NCBI GenBank assembly: GCA_014382685.1
Contig: JACNJG010000108.1
Coordinates: 1 to 8,653, forward strand
Direction of reading: 5' to 3'
Origin: Candidatus Cloacimonadota bacterium
GTDB lineage: Bacteria > Cloacimonadota > Cloacimonadia > JGIOTU-2
Length of the DNA: 8,653 nt
Of this stretch, positions 1 through 7,275 are shown one piece after another. The translations under genes were made by a program, and so were the position numbers. The notes under the pieces were generated by a model that was not told the DNA's origin, ran no database searches, and was given only the letters and a program-made list of their open reading frames with translations. Numbering within the stretch: position 1 is the stretch's first letter; each line of letters starts with the position of its first letter.

Positions 1-29
1 AGATTCTTCGCTGCGCTCCAGAATGACAA
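1..29. repeat. Edge of a dispersed intergenic repeat
   Basis: The first 29 bases read AGATTCTTCGCTGCGCTC.. and end in AGAATGACAA. The same sentence, with a small internal expansion, occurs in the same orientation at 8579-8616, where it is the right half of an inverted-repeat element. Similar sequences recur between genes in many bacterial genomes (from memory, not searched here). The window edge may cut the element. Confidence 0.6.
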
Positions 30-332
30 TCCCCTTTATTTGGAGTTGCCGACTCTGTCGGCTTTAATCTGGAAACATTTCCACAGACTTGCTTCGTAGC
101 GAAGCATGAAGCGAGAATGTGTCAATCCTCGAATCACACTTTTAACCCGTGAAATCTGCTTTTTATTTCTCAGGGTCTTTACATTCGCTGCGATTCAAGT
201 CTTTATTTGAGCAAAACCTCTTAAAATTTCAATCATGTGACTTTTTACGAGACCTCCAGATTTAACTTTCAGTACCTATTGCGGAAATAAAGTAAATAAG
301 GTTTGTGGATTCTCTAAACAAAGATGTGGTAT
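30..332. other. Gene-free stretch with several short hairpins
   Basis: No convincing reading frame was found on either strand. The first part is a mosaic of small inverted repeats: GCCGAC-TCT-GTCGGC at 48-62, an imperfect TCTGGAAA/TTTCCACAGA at 68-87, and GCTTCG-TAG-CGAAGC at 91-105. The first is followed by TTT on the plus strand but the T run is too short for a confident terminator. From about 120 to 332 the sequence is AT-rich with stops in all frames inspected, and no clear terminator for the leftward guaD gene is visible. Confidence 0.6.
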
Positions 333-1631
333 TTATTTCCTGAAAACCTGTTTCCCCCGCACAAAGACTTTTTCGATGTAATTCTCTCCATTTCCATATA
401 TTAATTTTGAAATAAGGTCTTCAGGTTTTGAGTAAAAATCTTCATCACATACATTGAGCTGTTCTATATCAATTACAGAAAAATCGGCGCTTTTTCCCTT
501 TTCGAGACTGCCTGTCTCATCTTCTATGGATAGTGCTTTGGCTCCGCCAAGTGTAGCAAGATAGAATGCTTCAATTGATGTAATGGGCTTATAATTTGCA
601 GAAGGATCAAGGAAATGAATTGTCTTTGAGGACTCTATCATTTCCCTCATTTCAGAAAACATCGATAAGCTGTATCCGGCGCCTACGTCTGTTCCCAGTC
701 CGATTGGAATTCCACTCTTTTCTAATTTCCTATACGGCATAATGCCACTCTGTAAAAACCGGTTTGATGAAGGGCAATGGCTGATCTTAGTCCCTGTTTT
801 CTTTAGCGTCTCTATCTCGTCATTATTCAAATAGACGCAATGCGTCATAATGGTTTTTTCTGTCAGCAAACCTGCCTTAAGATAGATATCGGTATAATTT
901 TCAAAACCGGAAAACATATCCATTACTGCTTCGATCTCCGCTTTGCTTTCTGCGAGATGTGACTGGATGTGTACATCATATTTCTTTGCGATTTTTCCTA
1001 TTCCCTGCAGTAAATCAAAGGAACATGTGAGAGCGAAGCGTGGTGTCAGCACATAGTGCAATCTCCCACCATCATATCCGTCCCATTTTTCAATGAGTTC
1101 TTCGGAATCCCGAAGCAAAATCCGTGTGTCTTTAATGAGATATTCCGGTGCTTTCTGGTCCATAAGCACATTACCCAAAAATGCTCTTATGCCCGATCTT
1201 TCAGCGCATTGGAAGGCAATCTCAGTTGCGTCTTTATGACTCGTCACATACGAGCTCGTGGTTGTCGTGCCCCTGCGAAGCAGTTCATGAAAAAATTTTT
1301 CTGCAAATAGTTCTGCAACTTCGGGGGATGAAAACAGTTCCTCTGCGGGAAAGACGATGTCCTTCAACCATTCAAGAAGGTTGCCCCTGTATAATCCGCT
1401 CAAAGTAAATTGTGGAAGATGATTATGAATATCGACAAAACCCGGGCAAATCAGCTTGCCGGAAAAATCATAAAATTGTGAATCCTGCCCTGCTCCCTTT
1501 GGCATTTCTTTGCTGATCTCCTCTATTTTGCCATCTTCAGAAATAACAAAAAATCCAGGATCAAGATATAAAATCTCAAGAGGGGAAATGGATGATAGCA
1601 ACTTTCCTTTAATTATCTTTTTCGTTTTCAT
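333..1631 (-). CDS. guaD: Guanine deaminase (amidohydrolase family)
   Basis: This zinc enzyme should hydrolyse guanine to xanthine and ammonia in the cytoplasm, in purine salvage or degradation. With the ATG at 1631 it has 432 residues, normal for the family. In that numbering the metal-binding HxH is H69/H71 in PGFVDIHNHLPQ. TPRFALTCS follows near 196-204, then SHLAE with H225 and catalytic-type E228, THC with H264, SHCPSSN near 284-290, and GLGTDVGAG with D315. These are the guanine deaminase signatures within the amidohydrolase superfamily. The frame extends upstream to a TTG at 1673, but the ATG at 1631 gives a typical N-terminus and a shorter overlap. It still overlaps the end of the ftsB-like gene by 23 nt, which suggests translational coupling. 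No strong Shine-Dalgarno is seen (AAAAGAGA only). It is the last gene of the train. A related deaminase is possible but less likely. Confidence 0.93.
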   Translation of the reverse strand: MKTKKIIKGKLLSSISPLEILYLDPGFFVISEDGKIEEISKEMPKGAGQDSQFYDFSGKLICPGFVDIHNHLPQFTLSGLYRGNLLEWLKDIVFPAEELFSSPEVAELFAEKFFHELLRRGTTTTSSYVTSHKDATEIAFQCAERSGIRAFLGNVLMDQKAPEYLIKDTRILLRDSEELIEKWDGYDGGRLHYVLTPRFALTCSFDLLQGIGKIAKKYDVHIQSHLAESKAEIEAVMDMFSGFENYTDIYLKAGLLTEKTIMTHCVYLNNDEIETLKKTGTKISHCPSSNRFLQSGIMPYRKLEKSGIPIGLGTDVGAGYSLSMFSEMREMIESSKTIHFLDPSANYKPITSIEAFYLATLGGAKALSIEDETGSLEKGKSADFSVIDIEQLNVCDEDFYSKPEDLISKLIYGNGENYIEKVFVRGKQVFRK

Positions 1632-1941
1632 TCTCTTTTTTGATGCGGATAATAGTTTCGCCTTCTTTTGCAAGACCTAATTCGCGGGCTTTTTTCTCAA
1701 TTGTCTTTGGATCCTGTTCTTCAAGTTTCTTTTTGTCTTCTTCCAGAACTTCCCGCTCCTGTGCAAGTTTGTCGATGCGTTCAACTTTCTGGCTTATGAG
1801 AAAGTTCGTTCTCAAAATTTTGATTACGCTATATTTATAAAAAAACAAAAACCATACAAGCCCGAGAAGGAGAAGGATCAGAAAAATCGTTATATTGCTC
1901 CGCCAGGTGGTGGATTTTTTCCTTCTTCGGGCAACCATCAT
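1609..1941 (-). CDS. ftsB: FtsB/DivIC-type cell division protein
   Basis: A 110-residue bitopic membrane protein of the septum-formation-initiator family. In well-studied bacteria such proteins join FtsL and FtsQ (DivIB) in the divisome and help activate septal wall synthesis. Visible layout: a basic cytoplasmic N-terminus (ARRRKK, residues 4-9), one transmembrane segment at about 17-35, a charged coiled coil at about 46-76, and the family signature IEKKARELGLAKEGE at 81-95. A polar, charged tail follows. Length and order fit the family well. FtsB and DivIC cannot be separated from sequence alone. Two ATGs lie in tandem (1941 and 1938), so the exact start may differ by one residue. It begins 4 nt after the eno stop codon, matching the eno-ftsB adjacency common in bacteria, and its end overlaps guaD by 23 nt. 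Confidence 0.88.
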   Translation of the reverse strand: MMVARRRKKSTTWRSNITIFLILLLLGLVWFLFFYKYSVIKILRTNFLISQKVERIDKLAQEREVLEEDKKKLEEQDPKTIEKKARELGLAKEGETIIRIKKENENEKDN

Positions 1942-1945
1942 CTAT

Positions 1946-3232
1946 TTATTTTGTATGTTTAAAGAGATTTTTTCCAGGAAATTGTGCAATTTTACCAAGC
2001 TCTTCTTCGATTCTCAGAAGTTGATTGTACTTAGCAATACGCTCGGAGCGAGAAGTTGAGCCAGTCTTGATCTGCCCACTATTCACTGCTACTGCGAGGT
2101 CTGCTATGAATGTGTCGCAGGTTTCTCCCGATCGGTGGGATACGACAGATGTATAGCTTGCGTTCTTTGCCCGTTCGATAGTGTCGAGTGTTTCTGTCAC
2201 AGTGCCGATCTGGTTCAGTTTGATAAGAATAGAATTCGCGACGCCTTCTTTTATACCGCGGTCCAGCAGCCTGATATTTGTGACAAAGATATCATCTCCG
2301 ACAATTTGAATTTTATCACCAAGCTCATCTGTAAGGAGTTTCCAGCCCTTCCAGTCGTTTTCATCAAGTCCGTCTTCGAGGGAAACGATGGGATATTTTC
2401 TTACCCACTCCTTGTATATTCCCACGAGTTCGGCGCTTGTGAGCTTTTCTGTTTTTCCAGTATTGAAAATATATTTTCCTGATTGGAAAAAAGATGATGC
2501 GGCAGAATCAAGTGCAATAGAAATGTCTTCTCCTGGACGATATCCGGCAGTTTCAATCGCCTTCAGTATAAATTTAATTGCATCTTCGTTGGATCCCAGG
2601 TTTGGTGCAAATCCACCCTCGTCACCAACCGCAGTACTATAGCCGCCATTTTTCAGTATCATTTTCAATGCATGAAAAGTTTCTGTAGCCATTTGCAGCG
2701 CTTGTGAAAAAGTCTCAGCTCCCAGTGGCATGATCATGAATTCCTGAACATCAACGTTATTATCAGCATGCTTGCCACCATTGAGCACATTCAGCATAGG
2801 GACAGGTAAAGTCTTTGCATTTGTACCGCCCAAATAACGGTATAACGGAAGCTCAAGCTCCAGTGCCGTTGCGCGAGCTACAGCCATAGAAACACCAAGA
2901 ACCGCATTGGCTCCGAGCTTTTCTTTGTTCGGTGATCCGGCCATTTCACACATTATTGCATCGATCTCAACCTGCCTATCGCTTTCGATACCCAGTATTT
3001 CAGGTGTAATTATTTCATTTATGTTTCTGATCGCTCTTCGTACGCCTTTTCCATTATATCGGTCATCATTTTCATCTCGAAGCTCTACTGCCTCATACTC
3101 GCCGGTCGAAGCACCTGAAGGGACAGCCGCTCGACCCCAGTAACCGGATTCAAGCATAACATCAACTTCAACTGTTGGGTTCCCGCGAGAATCTAATATC
3201 TCACGAGCAAAAATTCCATCTATTAGAGACAT
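1946..3232 (-). CDS. eno: Enolase (phosphopyruvate hydratase)
   Basis: Converts 2-phosphoglycerate to phosphoenolpyruvate in glycolysis and the reverse in gluconeogenesis; in many bacteria it is also part of the RNA degradosome. The 428-residue length is standard. The substrate loop PSGASTGEYEAVELRD lies at 38-53. H155 is in NGGKHADN and E164 in VQEF. E205 is in GDEGGFAPN. Magnesium ligands are D242, E286 and D313. The signature ILIKLNQIGTVTET at 335-348 carries the general-base lysine K338, with H366 in VVSHRSGET and K389 near the C-terminus. All key residues are present. The start is supported by AGGAG five bases upstream of the ATG (3238-3242). The preceding small gene ends 12 bases away, almost on this ribosome site, so the two are probably co-translated. 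Confidence 0.98.
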   Translation of the reverse strand: MSLIDGIFAREILDSRGNPTVEVDVMLESGYWGRAAVPSGASTGEYEAVELRDENDDRYNGKGVRRAIRNINEIITPEILGIESDRQVEIDAIMCEMAGSPNKEKLGANAVLGVSMAVARATALELELPLYRYLGGTNAKTLPVPMLNVLNGGKHADNNVDVQEFMIMPLGAETFSQALQMATETFHALKMILKNGGYSTAVGDEGGFAPNLGSNEDAIKFILKAIETAGYRPGEDISIALDSAASSFFQSGKYIFNTGKTEKLTSAELVGIYKEWVRKYPIVSLEDGLDENDWKGWKLLTDELGDKIQIVGDDIFVTNIRLLDRGIKEGVANSILIKLNQIGTVTETLDTIERAKNASYTSVVSHRSGETCDTFIADLAVAVNSGQIKTGSTSRSERIAKYNQLLRIEEELGKIAQFPGKNLFKHTK

Positions 3233-3244
3233 ATCTTCTCCTTT

Positions 3245-3526
3245 TTATTTTTTAAGACCATAATCGATCTTCTTGCCATTAATATATAAAAATTTTGGCT
3301 TTCTTGGATAATCCTTTTTCTTGATCTTATCAGAATCTCCTTCTTCTTCGATACGCCAGACTTCCCAGCGGTCATCGCTGCCATCGACACAGAAGGTCAC
3401 CTTCTTCACAATAAAGTCATCAATCACAAATTGAATGCTCTCTAAGCTGCCGATCTTTGTTACCGGGACACAGAATTTCTTTGCGTCATAGAGATATTTT
3501 TCATCAGTTTCTTTTTTCTTGGCCAT
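3245..3526 (-). CDS. Small unknown protein, 93 aa
   Basis: I do not recognise a family. The reading frame is credible: an ATG preceded by AGGAG with a five-base spacer (3532-3536), the same arrangement as eno, and close packing between gmhA (22 nt) and eno (12 nt). The product is soluble-looking and highly charged. It has a lysine-rich start (AKKKETDEKY), a central stretch of alternating hydrophobic residues likely to form beta strands (about 30-60, containing FVIDDFIVKKVTFCV and WEVWRIEEE), and a basic end (KKKDYPRKPKFLYINGKK). There are two cysteines, at about 19 and 46, but no CxxC pair, no membrane segment and no signal peptide. Its placement just before eno is the only hint to function. 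Confidence 0.8.
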   Translation of the reverse strand: MAKKKETDEKYLYDAKKFCVPVTKIGSLESIQFVIDDFIVKKVTFCVDGSDDRWEVWRIEEEGDSDKIKKKDYPRKPKFLYINGKKIDYGLKK

Positions 3527-3548
3527 TTCATCTCCTATCTAGGTTTAT

Positions 3549-4124
3549 TTAAAAAATGAGTTCCTCTGTAAGCCTGCAGAGGATGTGCCCAATTGTAATA
3601 TGGGCTTCCTGGATTCTGGCTGTATTCTTATGGGGAATGATAATTGAATATTGTGCAATTCCTGCGATCGTGCCGCCATCTCTTCCTGCTAACAAAACTG
3701 TCTGGATGTTCTGTTCGTTCGCATATTCTATTGCTTTGTACACATTCGGGGAGTTCCCACTTGTGCTTATCCCGATCAGCAGGTCGCCTTCATTCCCAAG
3801 CCCTTCAACCTGGCGTTTAAAGACTTCATCATAACCATAATCGTTTGCACACGCCGTGAGCAGCGAGGTGTCGGTGGTAAGCGCAATTGCAGGAAGAGCC
3901 CTTCTGTTGAAATCTCCGCGGAACCGTACTATGAACTCAGTTGCAATATGTTGTGCATCCGCAGCACTTCCGCCATTTCCGCAGAGCATGATCTTTTTGC
4001 CCCTTTTAATAGTTTCTGACATTTGTGAAGCAATTTCTTCAATAACCGGATAAAAAGCTTCTAATCCGTCGATAACTTTCTTGTGTTCTCGAAGGGCGTC
4101 ATCAAATAATTTTTTTATTTTCAT
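3549..4124 (-). CDS. gmhA: Phosphoheptose isomerase (sedoheptulose 7-phosphate isomerase)
   Basis: Converts sedoheptulose 7-phosphate to D-glycero-D-manno-heptose 7-phosphate, the first committed step toward ADP-heptose for the LPS inner core (or, in some organisms, S-layer glycans). The 191-residue SIS-domain protein matches the family length. CGNGGSAADAQHIATEF lies at 48-64 with zinc-ligand candidates H59 and E63. LTTDTSLLTACANDYGYD follows near 82-99, then the phosphate-binding GISTSGNSPNV at 118-128, and the C-terminal ARIQEAHITIGH with Q172 and H180. The paralogous DnaA-regulator DiaA shares the fold, but the full zinc/catalytic set favours GmhA. It lies 61 nt after rodA, the widest gap in the train. 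Only a weak AGGA well upstream of the ATG was seen. Confidence 0.94.
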   Translation of the reverse strand: MKIKKLFDDALREHKKVIDGLEAFYPVIEEIASQMSETIKRGKKIMLCGNGGSAADAQHIATEFIVRFRGDFNRRALPAIALTTDTSLLTACANDYGYDEVFKRQVEGLGNEGDLLIGISTSGNSPNVYKAIEYANEQNIQTVLLAGRDGGTIAGIAQYSIIIPHKNTARIQEAHITIGHILCRLTEELIF

Positions 4125-4185
4125 AAGTTATACATTTTCCTGTGTGTGTGAAAAATCATGCAAGAAAAATATTAACCAATTTTCA

Positions 4186-5409
4186 TCACACAAAACTTCG
4201 TTCCCTGGCATATTTAAAAATAAGCCCCATTGAAGCCATATTAACAAGCAAACTGCTTCCTCCGTAACTGATAAAAGGAAGTGGGATTCCTACAACAGGA
4301 ATGATCCCTATATTCATGCCGATATTCACGACTATCTGAAATATAAAATATGAGAGAATGCCTGCAATGATAAGTCTTTGCTTATCGATCCTGATTTTTC
4401 TCATGATTATAACAATTCGCCAGATAAGCGCTGCAAAAAGGAACAAAAGGATAAAACATCCAACGAAACCGAGTTCTTCTCCTATCACTGAGAAAATAAA
4501 ATCCGTTTGCTGCTCCGGCAAAAAATTCAAATTCTTCTGCGTTCCATGCAAAAAACCCTTGCCAAAAATACCTCCGGAGCCGATAGCGATCTTTGATTGT
4601 ATGATTTGATACCCGCTTCCGAGCACGTCGAATTTAGGGTTGATGAAGGCAAGTATGCGGTTTCGCTGATACTCATGCAGAGTCCACCACATGTATGGGG
4701 TTACTAATGAAATGAAAGCATTTCCTACTAGAATAACTCCTGCAGGGAGCAATGATACTTTTCGGAAGATCAGCACAAGAAGAAGAAATATATCAAAGAT
4801 TATCCAATAGGTGATATTGAAACCCACCAGTATGCTTACCAGCGGTGTGATAATAATAAATATAGTAAAAAAAGATACACCTGCAAAATACATCATTGGA
4901 AATAGGATTGCGAAAAACACAAGCGCACTTCCCAGATCGGGTTGCCTTAACACAAGAAGAGCCGGAAGTATGGCTATGAGGAAGCCATAGAGCACGATCT
5001 TGGAAGTTGGTATATATTTTGATGAAAACACTTTTGCCAGAAGGAATATTACCCCGATCTTTGCAAACTCAGCTGGCTGAACATAGACACTTCCCAAACT
5101 TATCCATCGGTGAACCCCTTTTAGTGAAGGAAGGAGCAACACGACAATAAGTAATATAAAGATCAGGATGTTATATGGAACAATAAGCATATCTAAAATT
5201 ACGTCGGGAATATATAGTATGGTGAAAAAAACAGCAAAGCCCAAAACTATCCAGATAAGCTGTTTCACATAATAATCGCTTACAATTATCTTCTCGCCAA
5301 CTATCTGCACAGACGCACTATAAAGTGCAAGTTCTCCGAATACTAAAAGAATTAGAAGAGTTGCCATCAGCCCCCAGTCGAATTTCTGAATGATCTCTGT
5401 TGAGCTCAT
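4186..5409 (-). CDS. rodA: RodA-type SEDS peptidoglycan glycosyltransferase
   Basis: An integral inner-membrane polymerase that builds glycan strands from lipid II, normally paired with a class B PBP (PBP2) in the elongasome to keep rod shape. The 407 residues contain about ten hydrophobic segments. SEDS motifs: RWISLGSVYVQPAEFAK near 101-117, RQPDLGSAL near 155-163, and the large outer loop with YQRNRILAFINPKFD, where D261 matches the catalytic aspartate of the family. It continues with GSGYQIIQSKIAIGSGG to about 280, FLPEQQTDFIFSVIGEELGF at 296-315, and PLPFISYGGSSLL near 377-389. The fit is better to RodA than to FtsW, although position next to comM does not by itself decide. The ATG at 5409 directly follows the comM stop (TAAATG), so translation is probably coupled. 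No mreB, mreC or pbp2 gene is in the window. Confidence 0.93.
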   Translation of the reverse strand: MSSTEIIQKFDWGLMATLLILLVFGELALYSASVQIVGEKIIVSDYYVKQLIWIVLGFAVFFTILYIPDVILDMLIVPYNILIFILLIVVLLLPSLKGVHRWISLGSVYVQPAEFAKIGVIFLLAKVFSSKYIPTSKIVLYGFLIAILPALLVLRQPDLGSALVFFAILFPMMYFAGVSFFTIFIIITPLVSILVGFNITYWIIFDIFLLLVLIFRKVSLLPAGVILVGNAFISLVTPYMWWTLHEYQRNRILAFINPKFDVLGSGYQIIQSKIAIGSGGIFGKGFLHGTQKNLNFLPEQQTDFIFSVIGEELGFVGCFILLFLFAALIWRIVIIMRKIRIDKQRLIIAGILSYFIFQIVVNIGMNIGIIPVVGIPLPFISYGGSSLLVNMASMGLIFKYARERSFV

Positions 5410-6954
5410 TTATACCCAGTATTTCCTGTCTAAGCTGCGGTATTGGATTGCTTCGCTGATGTAGGCGGGAGTGATTTTTTCGCTTTTATCAAGGTCTGCA
5501 ATAGTTCTGGAAACTTTCAGGATGCGGTCATAGGCACGGGCGGAAAGCCCGAGTTTTTCGATTGCGATCTTCATGAGCTTTTTACCATCTTCATCGATTT
5601 GGCAGAACTCTCGTATCTGTTTTGATTCCATATCAGCATTTGAGTAGATTTTTTTTGAACCAGCAAAGCGTCTGTGTTGAGCATTCCGAGCAGTATTCAC
5701 TCTTTCCTGTATGATATCTGACCTTTCCCCCTTTGGATCTCTTGAGAGCTCGTCATATTTCACTGCCGGTACTTCGACATGAATATCTATACGGTCAAGA
5801 AGTGGACCAGAGATCCTTGAAACATACTTTTGTATCATTGTCGGGGAGCAGGTACAGGTGTGCCCTTCCACATTACTCCCGAAGTAGCCGCAAGGGCATG
5901 GATTCATGGAGGCAACAAGCATGAAATTTGCAGGGAACGTTAGCGACTGAACAGCTCTTGATATTGTGACAACGCCATCCTCAAGTGGTTGCCTGAGCAC
6001 CTCTAATACGGATTTTTTAAATTCCGGCAGCTCGTCCAAAAAGAGCACTCCGTTATGGGCAAGAGAAACTTCTCCTGGTTTTGGATAGCTTCCTCCACCG
6101 ATGAGTGCAACATCGCTAATGGTATGATGTGGTGAGCGGAAAGGTCTGGTTGCTATCAGGGAATGCTTGCGGGAAATTTTCCCTGCTACAGAATGGATCT
6201 TTGTGGTTGTTAGTGCTTCATCGAGAGTGAGCTGAGGGAGAATGGTCGGAACTCTTTTGGCAAGCATAGTTTTTCCCGATCCGGGAGGTCCTATCATAAG
6301 AATATTATGACTACCGGCAGCAGCAACTTCCATCGCACGTTTTACATTGTACTGTCCTTTCACGTCGAACATATCGATGGTCTCTATTAGTCCCTCTTCA
6401 AAAAGAATAGAAATGTCAATACTTAATGGCTCTATGGCTTCACGCCCTTCCACAAAGGCAATGCATTCAGCAAGGGTTTTTACGGGATAGATTGAAATCC
6501 CTTCCACGACAGCGGCTTCATTTGCATTATCTTCAGGAACGATCAACCCTTCCAGTCCCCTCTCTTTTGCTGCAATAGTAATTGGTAGAATACCCCTTAC
6601 CGGATGAACTTCTCCATTAAGAGAAAGCTCTCCAACCATCCCAACTGTTTCCAGGATAACCGGATATATCTGCCGGAGTGAAGAGAGCATACCGATAGCG
6701 ATCGGCAGATCAAATCCTACACCCTCTTTTTTTACATCCGCTGGTGCGAGGTTCACGGTATATGCTCGCGCCGGCTTCTTGTACCCATTATTCTTTATTG
6801 CAGCGGTAACCCTGTCTTTACTCTCTTTGACCGAATTCGTCGGCAGTCCGACCATTGTGAAATAGGGCATTGAGGTGTGTTTTGTGTCAACCTCAACCTC
6901 GATAGGAATAGCATCGATACCTAAAATTGAAAAAGAAATTACTTTTGTAAACAT
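5410..6954 (-). CDS. comM: ComM/YifB family AAA+ ATPase (Mg-chelatase-like)
   Basis: ComM-family proteins are hexameric helicases that promote branch migration when incoming single-stranded DNA is integrated during natural transformation; the family is widespread even where competence is unproven. Using the ATG at 6954 the protein has 514 residues, typical for the family, and begins FTKVISFSILGIDA like known members. The frame opens further right to 7059, but that extension runs into a damaged tRNA copy and is not homologous-looking. Domains: N-terminal ChlI-type domain (about 1-170, with MVGLPTNSVKESKDRV), AAA+ core with Walker A GPPGSGKT at 222-229, Walker B VLFLDE at 303-308, a four-cysteine cluster at about 353, 355, 367 and 369 (NPCPCG..CTC), RISGPLLDRID near 380-390, and a C-terminal helical Mg-chelatase domain. 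No Shine-Dalgarno is evident. It is the first gene of the train. Confidence 0.93.
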   Translation of the reverse strand: MFTKVISFSILGIDAIPIEVEVDTKHTSMPYFTMVGLPTNSVKESKDRVTAAIKNNGYKKPARAYTVNLAPADVKKEGVGFDLPIAIGMLSSLRQIYPVILETVGMVGELSLNGEVHPVRGILPITIAAKERGLEGLIVPEDNANEAAVVEGISIYPVKTLAECIAFVEGREAIEPLSIDISILFEEGLIETIDMFDVKGQYNVKRAMEVAAAGSHNILMIGPPGSGKTMLAKRVPTILPQLTLDEALTTTKIHSVAGKISRKHSLIATRPFRSPHHTISDVALIGGGSYPKPGEVSLAHNGVLFLDELPEFKKSVLEVLRQPLEDGVVTISRAVQSLTFPANFMLVASMNPCPCGYFGSNVEGHTCTCSPTMIQKYVSRISGPLLDRIDIHVEVPAVKYDELSRDPKGERSDIIQERVNTARNAQHRRFAGSKKIYSNADMESKQIREFCQIDEDGKKLMKIAIEKLGLSARAYDRILKVSRTIADLDKSEKITPAYISEAIQYRSLDRKYWV

Positions 6955-7008
6955 ATGACAAATAGGAAAATACAAGCTGGAGTGGTCAAGATATAAAATA
7001 AGCAATTT

Positions 7009-7014
7009 ATTATA
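7009..7014 (-). promoter_or_regulatory. Possible -10 box for the comM operon
   Basis: The minus strand reads TATAAT here, about 55 nt upstream of the comM start and just past the leftmost damaged tRNA copy. No good -35 box stands at the usual distance (it would fall inside the tRNA 3' end), so this is only a candidate. A TTGACC at about 6990 on the minus strand is another possible element but lacks a convincing -10 partner. Confidence 0.25.
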
Positions 7015-7021
7015 AGCATAA

Positions 7022-7275
7022 AAATGGCACGCCAGAGAGGATTCGAACCTCTGACCCACAGCTTAGATCCGCCGGCTGGCGGACTATCCTGCTGAGCTAC
7101 CGATAATTTAAATTAGTGGCTTATATTTGAAAACTATCAAGAAGGTAAAATATTATTTTGGGAGGAAAGTTGCAGGTGCGAAATTATACATCAGAAAAGA
7201 ACAATACACAAAATTTTAACTGCAAGAGAAAATAATAATTGGTGGGGATATTCTTCTTAAACCCGAAAAATGGTG
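7022..7275. repeat. 254-bp tandem direct repeat, unit 1
   Basis: This unit is identical by eye to the next one at 7276-7529, with an exact 254-base offset. The left border is sharp: homology starts at AAATGGCAC, and the base before it differs between units. Each unit holds a damaged tRNA-Arg copy followed on the plus strand by about 170 AT-rich bases with no convincing gene. The only odd features in the AT-rich part are a perfect 12-base palindrome TAATTTAAATTA (7104-7115) and a GGGAGG followed by a very short reading frame. Confidence 0.93.
7025..7100 (-). pseudogene. Damaged tRNA-Arg copy 1, with hairpin in place of anticodon arm
   Basis: From the encoded CCA back through the T arm to the TCT anticodon bases (7025-7067) it is identical to the intact tRNA-Arg at 7533-7609. 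The D-arm block (17 bases, 7084-7100) is also identical. Between them, 11 bases of the normal gene are replaced by the 16-base hairpin TCCGCC-AGCC-GGCGGA (minus strand), which removes the 5' side of the anticodon stem and the closing half of the D stem. The 5' acceptor strand is absent: upstream is TTATCGG, which does not pair with CTGGCGT. It cannot fold as a normal tRNA. Confidence 0.88.

Noticed and set aside
1632..1673. TTG start extending guaD by 14 residues
   Set aside because: Lysine-rich addition with a rare start codon, deeper overlap with ftsB and no better ribosome site.
2135..2642. Plus-strand frames opposite eno
   Set aside because: Antisense shadows of a well-supported enolase; no ribosome sites or recognisable protein.
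5700..5840. Unusual metal site from four cysteines in ComM
   Set aside because: The NPCPCG..CTC pattern is common in this branch of the ComM family, so it is not new.
6955..7059. 35-residue N-terminal extension of ComM
   Set aside because: It runs into the damaged tRNA copy and has no resemblance to the family; the ATG at 6954 gives the normal ComM start.
7025..7100. Functional unusual tRNA or tmRNA-like molecule
   Set aside because: The acceptor 5' strand and closing D-stem half do not pair and the anticodon stem is gone; no normal fold can be drawn.
7158..7231. Short plus-strand frame (about 18-20 codons) after GGGAGG in repeat unit 1
   Set aside because: Very short, non-standard start (TTG or GTG), no family resemblance; the purine-rich site is likely chance. 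Kept only as a note because it is duplicated in unit 2.
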